Source: a virus. Taken from it: a stretch of 33,356 nt of DNA. The notes under the pieces were generated by a model that saw nothing but the letters and a program-made list of their open reading frames with translations, did not search any database and had not been told where the DNA came from. Below are positions 1 to 7,142 of the stretch, piece after piece (the first letter of the stretch is position 1; each line of letters begins with the position of its first letter). Location of the stretch: the IMG/VR virus record IMGVR_UViG_3300029319_000024, positions 1 through 33,356 of that record; one strand, given 5' to 3'. Both the position numbers and the translations under genes were made by a program.

Positions 1-339
1 CAGTATCGTATAGACAATATAACAGTTGCTTTACGTATGGTTTCCATAGCTACAGGAGAAGTATTAATTGATGTTTTAGTAAATAAACAAATTTATAGTT
101 ATGGACAATCACAAGATGTTTTTAGGTTTATTGAAGCAGGTACGGAACTTGTAGAAATAGAAACAGGAGATGCAGAAAACGAGCCTACAACTTTAGCTTT
201 ACAAAAAGCTATAGAAGAAGCAGTTTTGCAAATAGTAAAAATAGGTTATAACAAAGGTTTTTGGGAGAAAAAAAATGAAGCAATTAAAATTGATGAGCCT
301 GATTGTGATGCTGACTGCATTGACAATATACGGGGCTGA
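1..339 (+). CDS. csgG: CsgG curli secretion channel, C-terminal part (5' end outside window)
   Basis: The open frame runs in from base 1, so the internal ATG at 37 is not the true start. The visible 112 residues follow the C-terminal end of E. coli CsgG closely: QYRIDNITVALRMVSIATGE corresponds to the QYQLDQIAVNLRVVNVSTGE stretch, then come SYGQSQDVFRFI, a NEP triplet, an AIE motif and GFW near the end. CsgG is an outer-membrane lipoprotein that forms the nonameric pore through which unfolded curli subunits leave the periplasm (type VIII secretion). The lipobox and most of the periplasmic vestibule lie outside the window. The last 65 bases overlap the next gene, a curlin-like protein and the natural cargo. 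The tail after the family core is a short acidic extension. The identification is firm; whether the whole gene is intact cannot be seen. Confidence 0.9.
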   Translation, partial: QYRIDNITVALRMVSIATGEVLIDVLVNKQIYSYGQSQDVFRFIEAGTELVEIETGDAENEPTTLALQKAIEEAVLQIVKIGYNKGFWEKKNEAIKIDEPDCDADCIDNIRG

Positions 340-991
340 TAACGAAATTTATGTTGACCAATCAGGTGCAACAGCAAATATAGATTTAGAACAACTTGGT
401 TCTGGAAATATTATTGGTGGTCTAAATTCTGTAGCAGGAACTCTTACTGCTTTAGATTTAGATGGTATTACTATGACATTAGATATAAACCAAATAGGTG
501 ATACAAACAAATTTCTTGGTGATATATTAGGAGATTCTGTAACAGGCTTTTTTGAATTTGATGGCGATAGTAATACTTTTACTATTCAAGGCGACCCAAC
601 AAATACTTATGGTATTGATAGTTCAAACTATAATGTTGATGTTACAGGTAGTTCTAATACATTTACTTTAGACCATGGCACAAGTGCATTAGCTGCTACA
701 TTAGATTTAGATTGGATTATACAGGGTGAAAGTAATACATTTGACTTTGATATTAATTATGATGGTGGCACTTCTTATGTTGATGTTGATGGTGATAGCA
801 ACACAATAAACTTTACAGGTTCTGGTTATGCTGGTGGTTATTTTTATTTAGACCAAACAGGCAACAGCAGAACATTTAATATTACACAAGCAAGTACCCA
901 AGATAATGACTGGCTTAAAATTCTATCTATTGGCAATAGTGGTACTGTGTGCGTTATTCAAAACGACCAAGGTACAAGCACAAGCTGCTGA
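275..991 (+). CDS. Secreted curlin-like repeat protein (probable amyloid fibre subunit)
   Basis: A 238-residue protein with a signal peptide (Lys at 2 and 5, hydrophobic core 6-19, cleavage likely after Gly20). The mature part is built of imperfect repeats of 22-28 residues, each with a Gly-x-Ser-Asn-Thr-Phe-like core: GDSNTF 97-102, GSSNTF 125-130, GESNTF 151-156, GDSNTI 173-178, GNSRTF 196-201 and GNSGTV 220-225. The first repeats have Gln-x-Gly-x-x-Asn spacing as in CsgA and CsgB. It is rich in Asp, Asn, Gly and Thr and poor in Lys and Arg. Cys226 and Cys238 sit in the last repeat. The start is supported by GGGAG about 8 bases upstream, inside the csgG frame. Being co-encoded with CsgG, it is the likely cargo. 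CsgA-like and CsgB-like roles cannot be told apart; a strict curlin profile might score it weakly because the repeats are divergent. Confidence 0.8.
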   Translation: MKQLKLMSLIVMLTALTIYGADNEIYVDQSGATANIDLEQLGSGNIIGGLNSVAGTLTALDLDGITMTLDINQIGDTNKFLGDILGDSVTGFFEFDGDSNTFTIQGDPTNTYGIDSSNYNVDVTGSSNTFTLDHGTSALAATLDLDWIIQGESNTFDFDINYDGGTSYVDVDGDSNTINFTGSGYAGGYFYLDQTGNSRTFNITQASTQDNDWLKILSIGNSGTVCVIQNDQGTSTSC

Positions 992-2021
992 TATTGGAGA
1001 TATATCTGAACTAAATGGTTCAGCACAAATTGTAAGAGATAAACCTTACGAAGCTAATTTAAAGTTTGCTATACAAAGCAACGATGAAGCTATAACTAAA
1101 AATGGTCGTATGGCTATTACTTTTTTAGATGATTCAACTGTAAAGCTAACTGAACATTCACAGCTTTTAATAGATGAATATATCTATGACCCTGACCCAA
1201 GTAAAGCAAAGATGGCTCTTACCTTTGGACTTGGTACAGCAAGGTTTATTACTGGCAATTTAAACCGCATAGATAAGCAAAACATATCTTTAAAAACACC
1301 TACAGCTAATATAGCTATTCGTGGAACTGATTTTACGGCTACAGTTGATGAACTAGGGCGTAGTCTTATAATATTGCTGCCAGATGCTTTAGGGCTTTCT
1401 AGTGGCGAAATAGAGGTAGTTACAGCAACTGGTAGTGTTTTATTAAATAAACCATATGAAGCTACTACTGTAAATGTATTTGAAAGTTCGCCTACTAAAC
1501 CTGTAATATTAGATTTAACATTAGATATTATTGATAATATGTTAATTGTTACGCCACCTAAAGAAGAGGATATTGCACAAGAAGAAACGGCAACAACTAA
1601 AACAGTTAATTTATTAGACTTTAATGATTTAGATGTAGATTATTTAGCTGAGGATTTGCTAGAAGATAATAGTTTAGAGTTTACAGAATTAGATATAAAT
1701 TATTTAGATGTAAACTTTCTTGAAGATTTATTAAATGTTTTAGATGCTTTAGCAATAGAAAAAGAAGAAGATCAATTAGCTTTAGCTACAGGTGTAAACA
1801 TTTCTGGTACTTTAATTGGTCAAGACTCAAACACTCAAATAACTACAATAGTAGCAGGACAAGTTATAAGTTTACGTAGAAAAATTAGTGAATCCGTACA
1901 AGTAGATTTAAACTCAGGGAACGGCTATACAGTGATCTTAATCCAAGATGGAGTATCTAATATAGTAAAAATAAATGGCGGAGGAGATTCTGTTATAACC
2001 ATTAATCAAAGTAGCGGATGA
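906..2021 (+). CDS. FecR-domain periplasmic protein with C-terminal curlin-like repeats
   Basis: A 371-residue protein. Residues 1-27 form a signal peptide ending VQAQA. A FecR domain covers roughly 55-147, with the signature TPTANIAIRGTDF at 131-143. An acidic linker (about 218-292) contains a duplicated Leu/Asp-rich block: FNDLDVDYLAEDLLEDN at 239-255, then a related copy at 259-277. The tail at 299-370 resembles curlin repeats: IQDGVSNIVKING then GGDSVITINQSSG, close to the CsgB pattern QEGSSNRAKIDQTGDYN. FecR domains usually transmit signals in the periplasm, and in bacteria they are often found beside CHASE2 cyclases, as here. The signal peptide is coded in +1 frame over the last 86 bases of the curlin gene; no other start retains it. 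There is no clear SD, so translation may be coupled. The 3' end overlaps the cyclase by ATGA. Confidence 0.85.
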   Translation: MTGLKFYLLAIVVLCALFKTTKVQAQAADIGDISELNGSAQIVRDKPYEANLKFAIQSNDEAITKNGRMAITFLDDSTVKLTEHSQLLIDEYIYDPDPSKAKMALTFGLGTARFITGNLNRIDKQNISLKTPTANIAIRGTDFTATVDELGRSLIILLPDALGLSSGEIEVVTATGSVLLNKPYEATTVNVFESSPTKPVILDLTLDIIDNMLIVTPPKEEDIAQEETATTKTVNLLDFNDLDVDYLAEDLLEDNSLEFTELDINYLDVNFLEDLLNVLDALAIEKEEDQLALATGVNISGTLIGQDSNTQITTIVAGQVISLRRKISESVQVDLNSGNGYTVILIQDGVSNIVKINGGGDSVITINQSSG

Positions 2022-3781
2022 AGAAACTATTATTGCCTATACTTATAATACTAGCACTACCTCTAGTATTCCAAAGCACGCCTACAGAAATATTAAAACT
2101 TAAAGTGTATGACACTTTTATAAAAATACCAGAAGAATCAGGCAATTTTGTCATACTTAATATTACTGAAGAAGATGTAGAACGAGAAGGTGGTTATCCA
2201 TTACCAAGACAAAGATTAGCTGAAATACAAATAGATTTACTTAATAAAGGTGCAGTAGGTATTGGTTGGGTTATATCTTTTCCACAAGCTGACAGAATGG
2301 GTGGTGATGAAGTATTTGCTGCAGCATTAGAATATGCACCGTCTGTAATAGCTATGTTTGAAGACGGCAAAGGTAATTATCCTGCCTCACCTGGAACTGT
2401 TGTGCTTGGCGAAGATAATGGTGGTATAATAAGTTTGGGAGTGAAGGCGAACCATCCTCTCTTGTCAAATAAAACACTTCAAGGGTTAGCCATTGCTCCC
2501 ACAGATGTAGATCAACTTGTAAGAAGAATACCTCTTTTAGTAAAAACACCTAATAATGAATGGATACCTAGTTTTGGAACACAGATATATAAGGCTTTGT
2601 TTAATGTAAAAACATACATTATAAAAACTAATGATAATGGCATATCAGAAATATCAATTAGAGGAATACCACCTGTAAAAACAGATAGCTTGGGCAGAAA
2701 GTGGATAAGTTGGATCAATACACCACAAACGACATTACAAGAAATGGATGTTGCAGGTAAGTTTGTTTTTATAGGCGTTACTGCAAATGGTGTTATGCCA
2801 CAAATAGCAACACCAGTTGGTTTATTAGAGCCACATAAGATTCAAGCTGCACTTGCAGAGTCTATATTGGTGCAAGATAGTCCATATATTCCTGATTGGT
2901 CTTTAGCTGCTGAATTGGTAATGCTTGTCAGTTTTGTAACATTAGTTTGGTTTGCTTTACATTTACTTGGAATTACTTGGGGTATTACTATTGCTACATT
3001 TTTAATGTTTATAACTGGTGGTTTAGGGTATTACTTTATAAGCAAAGGGTTATTAGTAGATGTATCTTGGACGTTAATATCAGAGTTTATTACAGGATCT
3101 GTAGCATTTTATTTAAGATTTAGACAGCAATATAAACTACGTCAACAAATTAAAAAACAGTTTGAACACTACCTTGATCCACGCCAAGTTAAAAAGTTAC
3201 AAGATAATCCAGATTCTTTAGTTTTAGGTGGTGAGCGTAGGTATTGCACCTTTCTTTTTACTGACGTAAGAGGCTTTACTGCTATGTCTGAAAAATTAGA
3301 ACCAGAAGAAGTTACAGAAATAATGAATAAAGCACTTACTATACAAGCAGATGCAGTAAAAGAGTATGACGGTATGGTTGATAAATACATAGGCGATGCA
3401 ATGATGGCCATATTTAATGCACCTATAGATTTACCAGATCATGAAACTGCTGCTGTATTATGTGCAAAAGAGATACAAGATCAAATAAAACAAGCCAATC
3501 TTGGTGTAGAGATAGGTATAGGAGTTAATAGTGGATATGCTGTTGTAGGCAATATGGGAAGTGAAACTAGGTTTGATTATACTGCTATAGGTGATGCAGT
3601 AAACCTTGCTGCTAGGCTTGAAAGTTCTACTAAGGAAGTTGGAGAAGATATTGTTATAGGTTATGATACTATTCATGTAAAAAACTTTAGTGATCAAATT
3701 ATATTGAGAGAGCTAAAAAGCATATATGTTAAAGGTAAAGAAAAACCAATAAATATTTATACAATAGTAGCAGATGGTTAA
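2018..3781 (+). CDS. CHASE2-domain membrane adenylate cyclase (class III)
   Basis: A 587-residue protein. An N-terminal membrane anchor (4-19) is followed by an extracytoplasmic CHASE2 domain (about 25-290), three membrane helices (about 295-316, 320-340, 344-366), a short linker, and a class III nucleotide cyclase domain (about 405-560). All catalytic positions look intact: metal-binding Asp416 (FTDVRGFT) and Asp460 (YIGDAMMA), base-reading Lys456 and Thr522, and transition-state Asn529 and Arg533 (DAVNLAAR). Lys with Thr is the class IIIb pair and indicates ATP, so cAMP is the expected product. CHASE2 sensors bind unknown extracytoplasmic signals. The ATGA overlap with the FecR gene suggests one signalling unit, with FecR possibly contacting CHASE2. 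The full length fits bacterial CHASE2 cyclases. The 3' end overlaps the lysis region by 8 bases. Identity is firm; the ligand is unknown. Confidence 0.93.
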   Translation: MKKLLLPILIILALPLVFQSTPTEILKLKVYDTFIKIPEESGNFVILNITEEDVEREGGYPLPRQRLAEIQIDLLNKGAVGIGWVISFPQADRMGGDEVFAAALEYAPSVIAMFEDGKGNYPASPGTVVLGEDNGGIISLGVKANHPLLSNKTLQGLAIAPTDVDQLVRRIPLLVKTPNNEWIPSFGTQIYKALFNVKTYIIKTNDNGISEISIRGIPPVKTDSLGRKWISWINTPQTTLQEMDVAGKFVFIGVTANGVMPQIATPVGLLEPHKIQAALAESILVQDSPYIPDWSLAAELVMLVSFVTLVWFALHLLGITWGITIATFLMFITGGLGYYFISKGLLVDVSWTLISEFITGSVAFYLRFRQQYKLRQQIKKQFEHYLDPRQVKKLQDNPDSLVLGGERRYCTFLFTDVRGFTAMSEKLEPEEVTEIMNKALTIQADAVKEYDGMVDKYIGDAMMAIFNAPIDLPDHETAAVLCAKEIQDQIKQANLGVEIGIGVNSGYAVVGNMGSETRFDYTAIGDAVNLAARLESSTKEVGEDIVIGYDTIHVKNFSDQIILRELKSIYVKGKEKPINIYTIVADG

Positions 3782-3989
3782 TAAAAAAATGACAGTAAAC
3801 GATGTAGCAGAAAGGCTTACAAAGTTAGAAACAATATCACATGAGCGTTGGAAAACTGCTTTTAACGAGTTTTCTGATATAAAAGAAGAAATTACCTATA
3901 TTAATTCAACTATGAAAGCAGCAACTTTTGGGGTGTTTGGCTTTCTTGGTGCGATTGGTATAGCTGTATTAACGAGTATATTAGTATGA
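3774..3989 (+). CDS. Small coiled-coil protein with C-terminal membrane helix (XhlA-like lysis accessory?)
   Basis: A 71-residue protein with a charged helical N-terminal part (about 7-46) and one strong membrane helix at the end (about 50-70). This layout matches XhlA-type haemolysin or holin-accessory proteins that sit next to holins. It overlaps the cyclase by 8 bases and the next gene by ATGA, so it is translated with the lysis cassette. An alternative ATG at 3789 would remove five residues; neither start has a strong SD. The family call rests on topology and context, not on a clear motif. Confidence 0.6.
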   Translation: MVNKKMTVNDVAERLTKLETISHERWKTAFNEFSDIKEEITYINSTMKAATFGVFGFLGAIGIAVLTSILV

Positions 3990-4465
3990 AAGGATTATTA
4001 AAAAATATAGTTGGAGCTGTAGCTCCAACATTAGGTTCTGCTATGGGAGGCCCTTTAGGTGGAATGGCTATGGGTAAAATAGCTGAAGTGTTAGGCGTAT
4101 CTAACGATCAAAAATCCATACAACAAGCTATGCAAAATGCAACACCAGAGCAAATGTTAGAACTTAAAAAAGCTGAACAAGAGTTTGAAGTGCAAATGAA
4201 AGAACTTGATGTAGATGTATTTAAGTTAGAAGTAGCAGATAAACAAAATGCTAGAGGTATGTTTAGCAAAGACTGGACTGCAAGAATTATAGGTTTATTT
4301 ACCATAGGTGGTTTCTTAGGCTACATATTTTTAGTAACCCTTCAACCACCAGAACAAAACAGCGAAGCATTAATTAATTTAGTGCTTGGTTATCTTGGAG
4401 GATTAGCAAGTGCGATTATTTCGTTCTATTTTGGAGCATCTCACACCAACGATAAAGGAGAGTAA
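3986..4465 (+). CDS. Holin (3TM holin / gene-transfer-agent holin type)
   Basis: A 159-residue protein. A Gly/Ala/Met-rich N-terminal segment (about 8-30) is amphipathic to hydrophobic, a charged helix spans 50-90, and two clear membrane helices lie at about 101-120 and 129-150. The block DKQNARGMFSKDWTARIIGL (85-104) before the first helix and the FYFGASHTNDKGE end are typical of the 3TM holin family found in gene transfer agents and marine phages. Holins accumulate in the inner membrane and open it at a set time so that endolysin reaches the cell wall. The ATGA overlap with the upstream gene and the endolysin start two bases after the stop support a lysis-cassette role. Confidence 0.8.
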   Translation: MKGLLKNIVGAVAPTLGSAMGGPLGGMAMGKIAEVLGVSNDQKSIQQAMQNATPEQMLELKKAEQEFEVQMKELDVDVFKLEVADKQNARGMFSKDWTARIIGLFTIGGFLGYIFLVTLQPPEQNSEALINLVLGYLGGLASAIISFYFGASHTNDKGE

Positions 4466-4466
4466 T

Positions 4467-4916
4467 ATGAAGATATCACAAGAGGGTTTATCCCTAATTA
4501 AAAAGTTTGAGGGTTGTGAGCTTGAAGCTTACAAATGTGCAGCAGGAGTTTGGACAATAGGCTATGGATCTACCAAAGGTGTAAAAGAGGGTGATACCAT
4601 TACCCAAGAAGAAGCCGATGAATTGTTATTACACGAAATGGAAGAATACGAAGGTTATATAAATGATTTAGTTGAAACTGATTTAAAACAAAATGAATTT
4701 GACGCTATGGTTTCATGGGTATTTAATCTTGGGCCAGCTAATTTAAAAAGTTCAACTTTATTAAAAGTATTAAATACCTCACACCCAGATTGGAATGATG
4801 TACCAGCACAAATAAAAAGATGGAACAAAGCTGGTGGAAAGGTTTTACAAGGTTTGGTAAGAAGAAGAGAGGCTGAGGCTTTATTATTTGAAGGTAAAGA
4901 ATGGCATGAGGTCTAA
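4467..4916 (+). CDS. Endolysin, T4/P22-type lysozyme (muramidase)
   Basis: A 149-residue glycoside hydrolase family 24 lysozyme that cuts peptidoglycan at lysis. The motif KKFEGCELEAYKCAAGVWTI places the catalytic Glu at 15 and Thr at 30; TIGYGST follows. The usual catalytic Asp position (T4 Asp20) is Cys24 here. T4 lysozyme with Cys at that position is known to stay active, and many phage lysozymes of this subtype carry Cys, so activity is expected. FNLGP at 86-90 and a GLVRRREAEALL end complete the fold. There is no signal peptide, so release depends on the holin. The start at 4467 is chosen over an upstream codon because AAAGGAGAG lies 7 bases before it and the protein then begins at the conserved MKISQEG. 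Confidence 0.93.
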   Translation: MKISQEGLSLIKKFEGCELEAYKCAAGVWTIGYGSTKGVKEGDTITQEEADELLLHEMEEYEGYINDLVETDLKQNEFDAMVSWVFNLGPANLKSSTLLKVLNTSHPDWNDVPAQIKRWNKAGGKVLQGLVRRREAEALLFEGKEWHEV

Positions 4917-4918
4917 AA

Positions 4919-6805
4919 ATGCCTTTAAGTAAATTACAATTTACACCAGGTATCAATAAAGAGATGACTGATCTTATGAATGAAGGTGGTTGGTCAGATG
5001 GTAATTTAGTTAGGTTTAGAAAAGGATTACCAGAAAAAATAGGTGGCTGGGAAAAAGAAACTACTAATTCTTATTTAGGAACAGGCAGAGCACTTTTAGG
5101 TTGGGTTGCTTTAGATTCAACTAAATATTTAGGTCTTGGAACTACATTCAAATATTACATAAAACAAGGACTTAGCTTTGATGATGTTACTCCAATAAGA
5201 TCAACCACAAGTGCAGGTGATGTAACCTTTGCTAAAGTAGAGGATGGTGACGCAACTATTACTGTTACAGATACGGCTCATGGTGCTGTGCAAAACGATT
5301 TTGTAACATTTAGTGGTGCATCTAGTTTGGGTGGTAACATTACTGCTGCCGTATTAAATCAAGAATATCAAATAGCAACCGTAGTAAATGCAAATAGTTA
5401 TACCATAGAAGCTAAAGATACATCTGGTACAACTGTTTTAGCTAACTCATCTGATAGTGGCAACGGAGGAAGTTCAGTTGTAGGAACATATCAAATCAGT
5501 GTAGGACTAGATGTTTATGTAGCATCAACTGGTTGGGGATCAGGCACATGGGGTGCTGGAACATGGGGGTCAAGCACAGCACTAACAGAAACTGGACAAT
5601 TAAGATTGTGGTCACATGATGCTTTTGGAGAAGATTTAATTATTAATCCAAGAGCAGGTAGTATTTATTATTGGGATGAAACTAATGGAACAAGCACTAG
5701 AGCAGTAGAGTTAAGCAGTTTAAGTGGTGCAAATCTTACACCAACTAAAGGTCTACAAGTTATTGTAAGTGATATTGATAGACACGTTATAGTTTTAGGT
5801 GCTGATCCTATTAGTGGTAGTTCAAGAACAGGAACTATAGATCCCATGCTCATAGCTTTTTCAGATCAAGAGAGTGCAACTAATTGGGAGCCAACTGCTA
5901 CCAACACAGCAGGATCGCTAAGACTATCATCTGGATCACAAATAGTAGGTGGTTTAAGATCAAGACAAGAAATACTTATTTGGACTGATACATCTTTATA
6001 TAGTATGCAGTTTGTAGGTGCACCTTTTACTTTTGGTGTAAATCTTATAAATGAAAACGTAGGACTTATATCTCCTAATGCAGCTATAAACGCACCAGAT
6101 AGCGTGTATTGGATGGCAAGAGATGGATTTTATGCTTATTCAGGATCAGTAAAAAGATTGGTATGTAGTGTGCTAAATTACGTGTTAGATGATTTTAATT
6201 CATCACAATCATTTAAAACTATAGCTTTTACAAATAAAGAGTTTAACGAAGTTGGTTGGTTTTATTGTTCATCTTCTTCAACTGAAATAGATAGATATGT
6301 AACTTATAATTATTTAGAAGGTGCTTGGAGTATAGGTAATTTATCCAGAACAGCTTGGTTAGATGAGGGTGTATTTGAAAAACCAAGAGCAACAGGTAAA
6401 GACAATAGCACAGGATATTTATATATTCATGAAAATTCCGATGATGCTGATGGCTTGCCTATGGACAATGTTTATATAGAATCAGGAGATATAGATATAG
6501 ATGACGGAGATAATTTTGGTTTTGTTAGCAGAATTATTCCTGATGTAAAGTTTTTTGGCTCGTCTGCATCTGGTGGCCAAATAAACTTTGTTCTTAAAAC
6601 TCGTAACTTTCCGGGCGATACTTTAACCACTAACTCAACAAACGATGTTACTAGCTCTACCCAACAAAACTTTACACGTGCTAGAGGTAGACAGTTGGTT
6701 CTTAGAGTTCAGTCTGATGATGACGCAGCTATAGGAGTTAGAACAGGTTTTAAATGGAGACTAGGCTCTAGTAGAATAGATGTTAAAAACGATGGTAGAA
6801 GATAG
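4919..6805 (+). CDS. Phage structural protein, probable tail or head-tail accessory
   Basis: A 628-residue protein. The opening (FTPGINKE, then GGWSDGNLVRFRKGLPEKIGGW at 24-45) is a recurrent start of large structural proteins in marine podovirus-like phages. Residues about 103-200 form an inserted beta-rich domain with the pattern TAHGAVQNDFVTFSGASSLG and GGNITAAVLNQEY, which recurs in viral particle proteins of metagenomic phages. The rest is beta-rich with regularly spaced Trp-Gly and Tyr residues, consistent with a propeller or tail-tube fold. There is no enzyme motif. It starts two bases after the lysozyme stop and ends in a TAGTG overlap with the next gene, so it opens the rightward virion block. 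The exact role (tail tube, DNA stabilisation) is inferred. Confidence 0.65.
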   Translation: MPLSKLQFTPGINKEMTDLMNEGGWSDGNLVRFRKGLPEKIGGWEKETTNSYLGTGRALLGWVALDSTKYLGLGTTFKYYIKQGLSFDDVTPIRSTTSAGDVTFAKVEDGDATITVTDTAHGAVQNDFVTFSGASSLGGNITAAVLNQEYQIATVVNANSYTIEAKDTSGTTVLANSSDSGNGGSSVVGTYQISVGLDVYVASTGWGSGTWGAGTWGSSTALTETGQLRLWSHDAFGEDLIINPRAGSIYYWDETNGTSTRAVELSSLSGANLTPTKGLQVIVSDIDRHVIVLGADPISGSSRTGTIDPMLIAFSDQESATNWEPTATNTAGSLRLSSGSQIVGGLRSRQEILIWTDTSLYSMQFVGAPFTFGVNLINENVGLISPNAAINAPDSVYWMARDGFYAYSGSVKRLVCSVLNYVLDDFNSSQSFKTIAFTNKEFNEVGWFYCSSSSTEIDRYVTYNYLEGAWSIGNLSRTAWLDEGVFEKPRATGKDNSTGYLYIHENSDDADGLPMDNVYIESGDIDIDDGDNFGFVSRIIPDVKFFGSSASGGQINFVLKTRNFPGDTLTTNSTNDVTSSTQQNFTRARGRQLVLRVQSDDDAAIGVRTGFKWRLGSSRIDVKNDGRR

Positions 6806-7140
6806 TGGCTAAACTTCTTGAAACAAGATTGCCTCAAGCGAATGGTCAAGTTGAACCAAATACTTTTAACAGATTAATTAGAATACTTGAAATAAACTTA
6901 GGTAGTTTTGATCCAAACTCTACACCACAATTTAACGATTCTCAAATATCATCTTTAAATTTTAACGCTGGTGATGTAATATGGAATACATCTATTGATG
7001 TTTTACAGGTTTATACTGGCAATCAATGGATACAGTTACATACTCCAAGCAGTTCACAAGGCTTTGAGATGGCTGCATCAGTAGGATCACTTTCTGTTAA
7101 AACTAATGGAAACATATCCATCAATATAACTGCAAATTAA
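6805..7140 (+). CDS. Hypothetical protein of the virion operon
   Basis: A 111-residue protein starting at GTG, where the codon overlaps the previous stop (TAGTG). The N-terminal half is helical (LPQANGQVEPNTFNRLIRIL). The middle has a VIWNTSIDVLQVYTGNQWIQL stretch like the short beta domains found in many phage tail and fibre proteins. The end is Ser/Asn/Ile-rich. No family is recognised with confidence. Its place between two virion genes, with no gaps, suggests a small structural or assembly protein. Confidence 0.6.
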   Translation: MAKLLETRLPQANGQVEPNTFNRLIRILEINLGSFDPNSTPQFNDSQISSLNFNAGDVIWNTSIDVLQVYTGNQWIQLHTPSSSQGFEMAASVGSLSVKTNGNISINITAN

Positions 7141-7142
7141 AT

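Noticed and set aside
1-3781. Flanking host chromosome with a prophage junction near 3781
   Set aside because: The cyclase overlaps the next phage gene by 8 bases, which in turn overlaps the holin by ATGA. There is no att-like repeat, tRNA or change in base composition at the joint.
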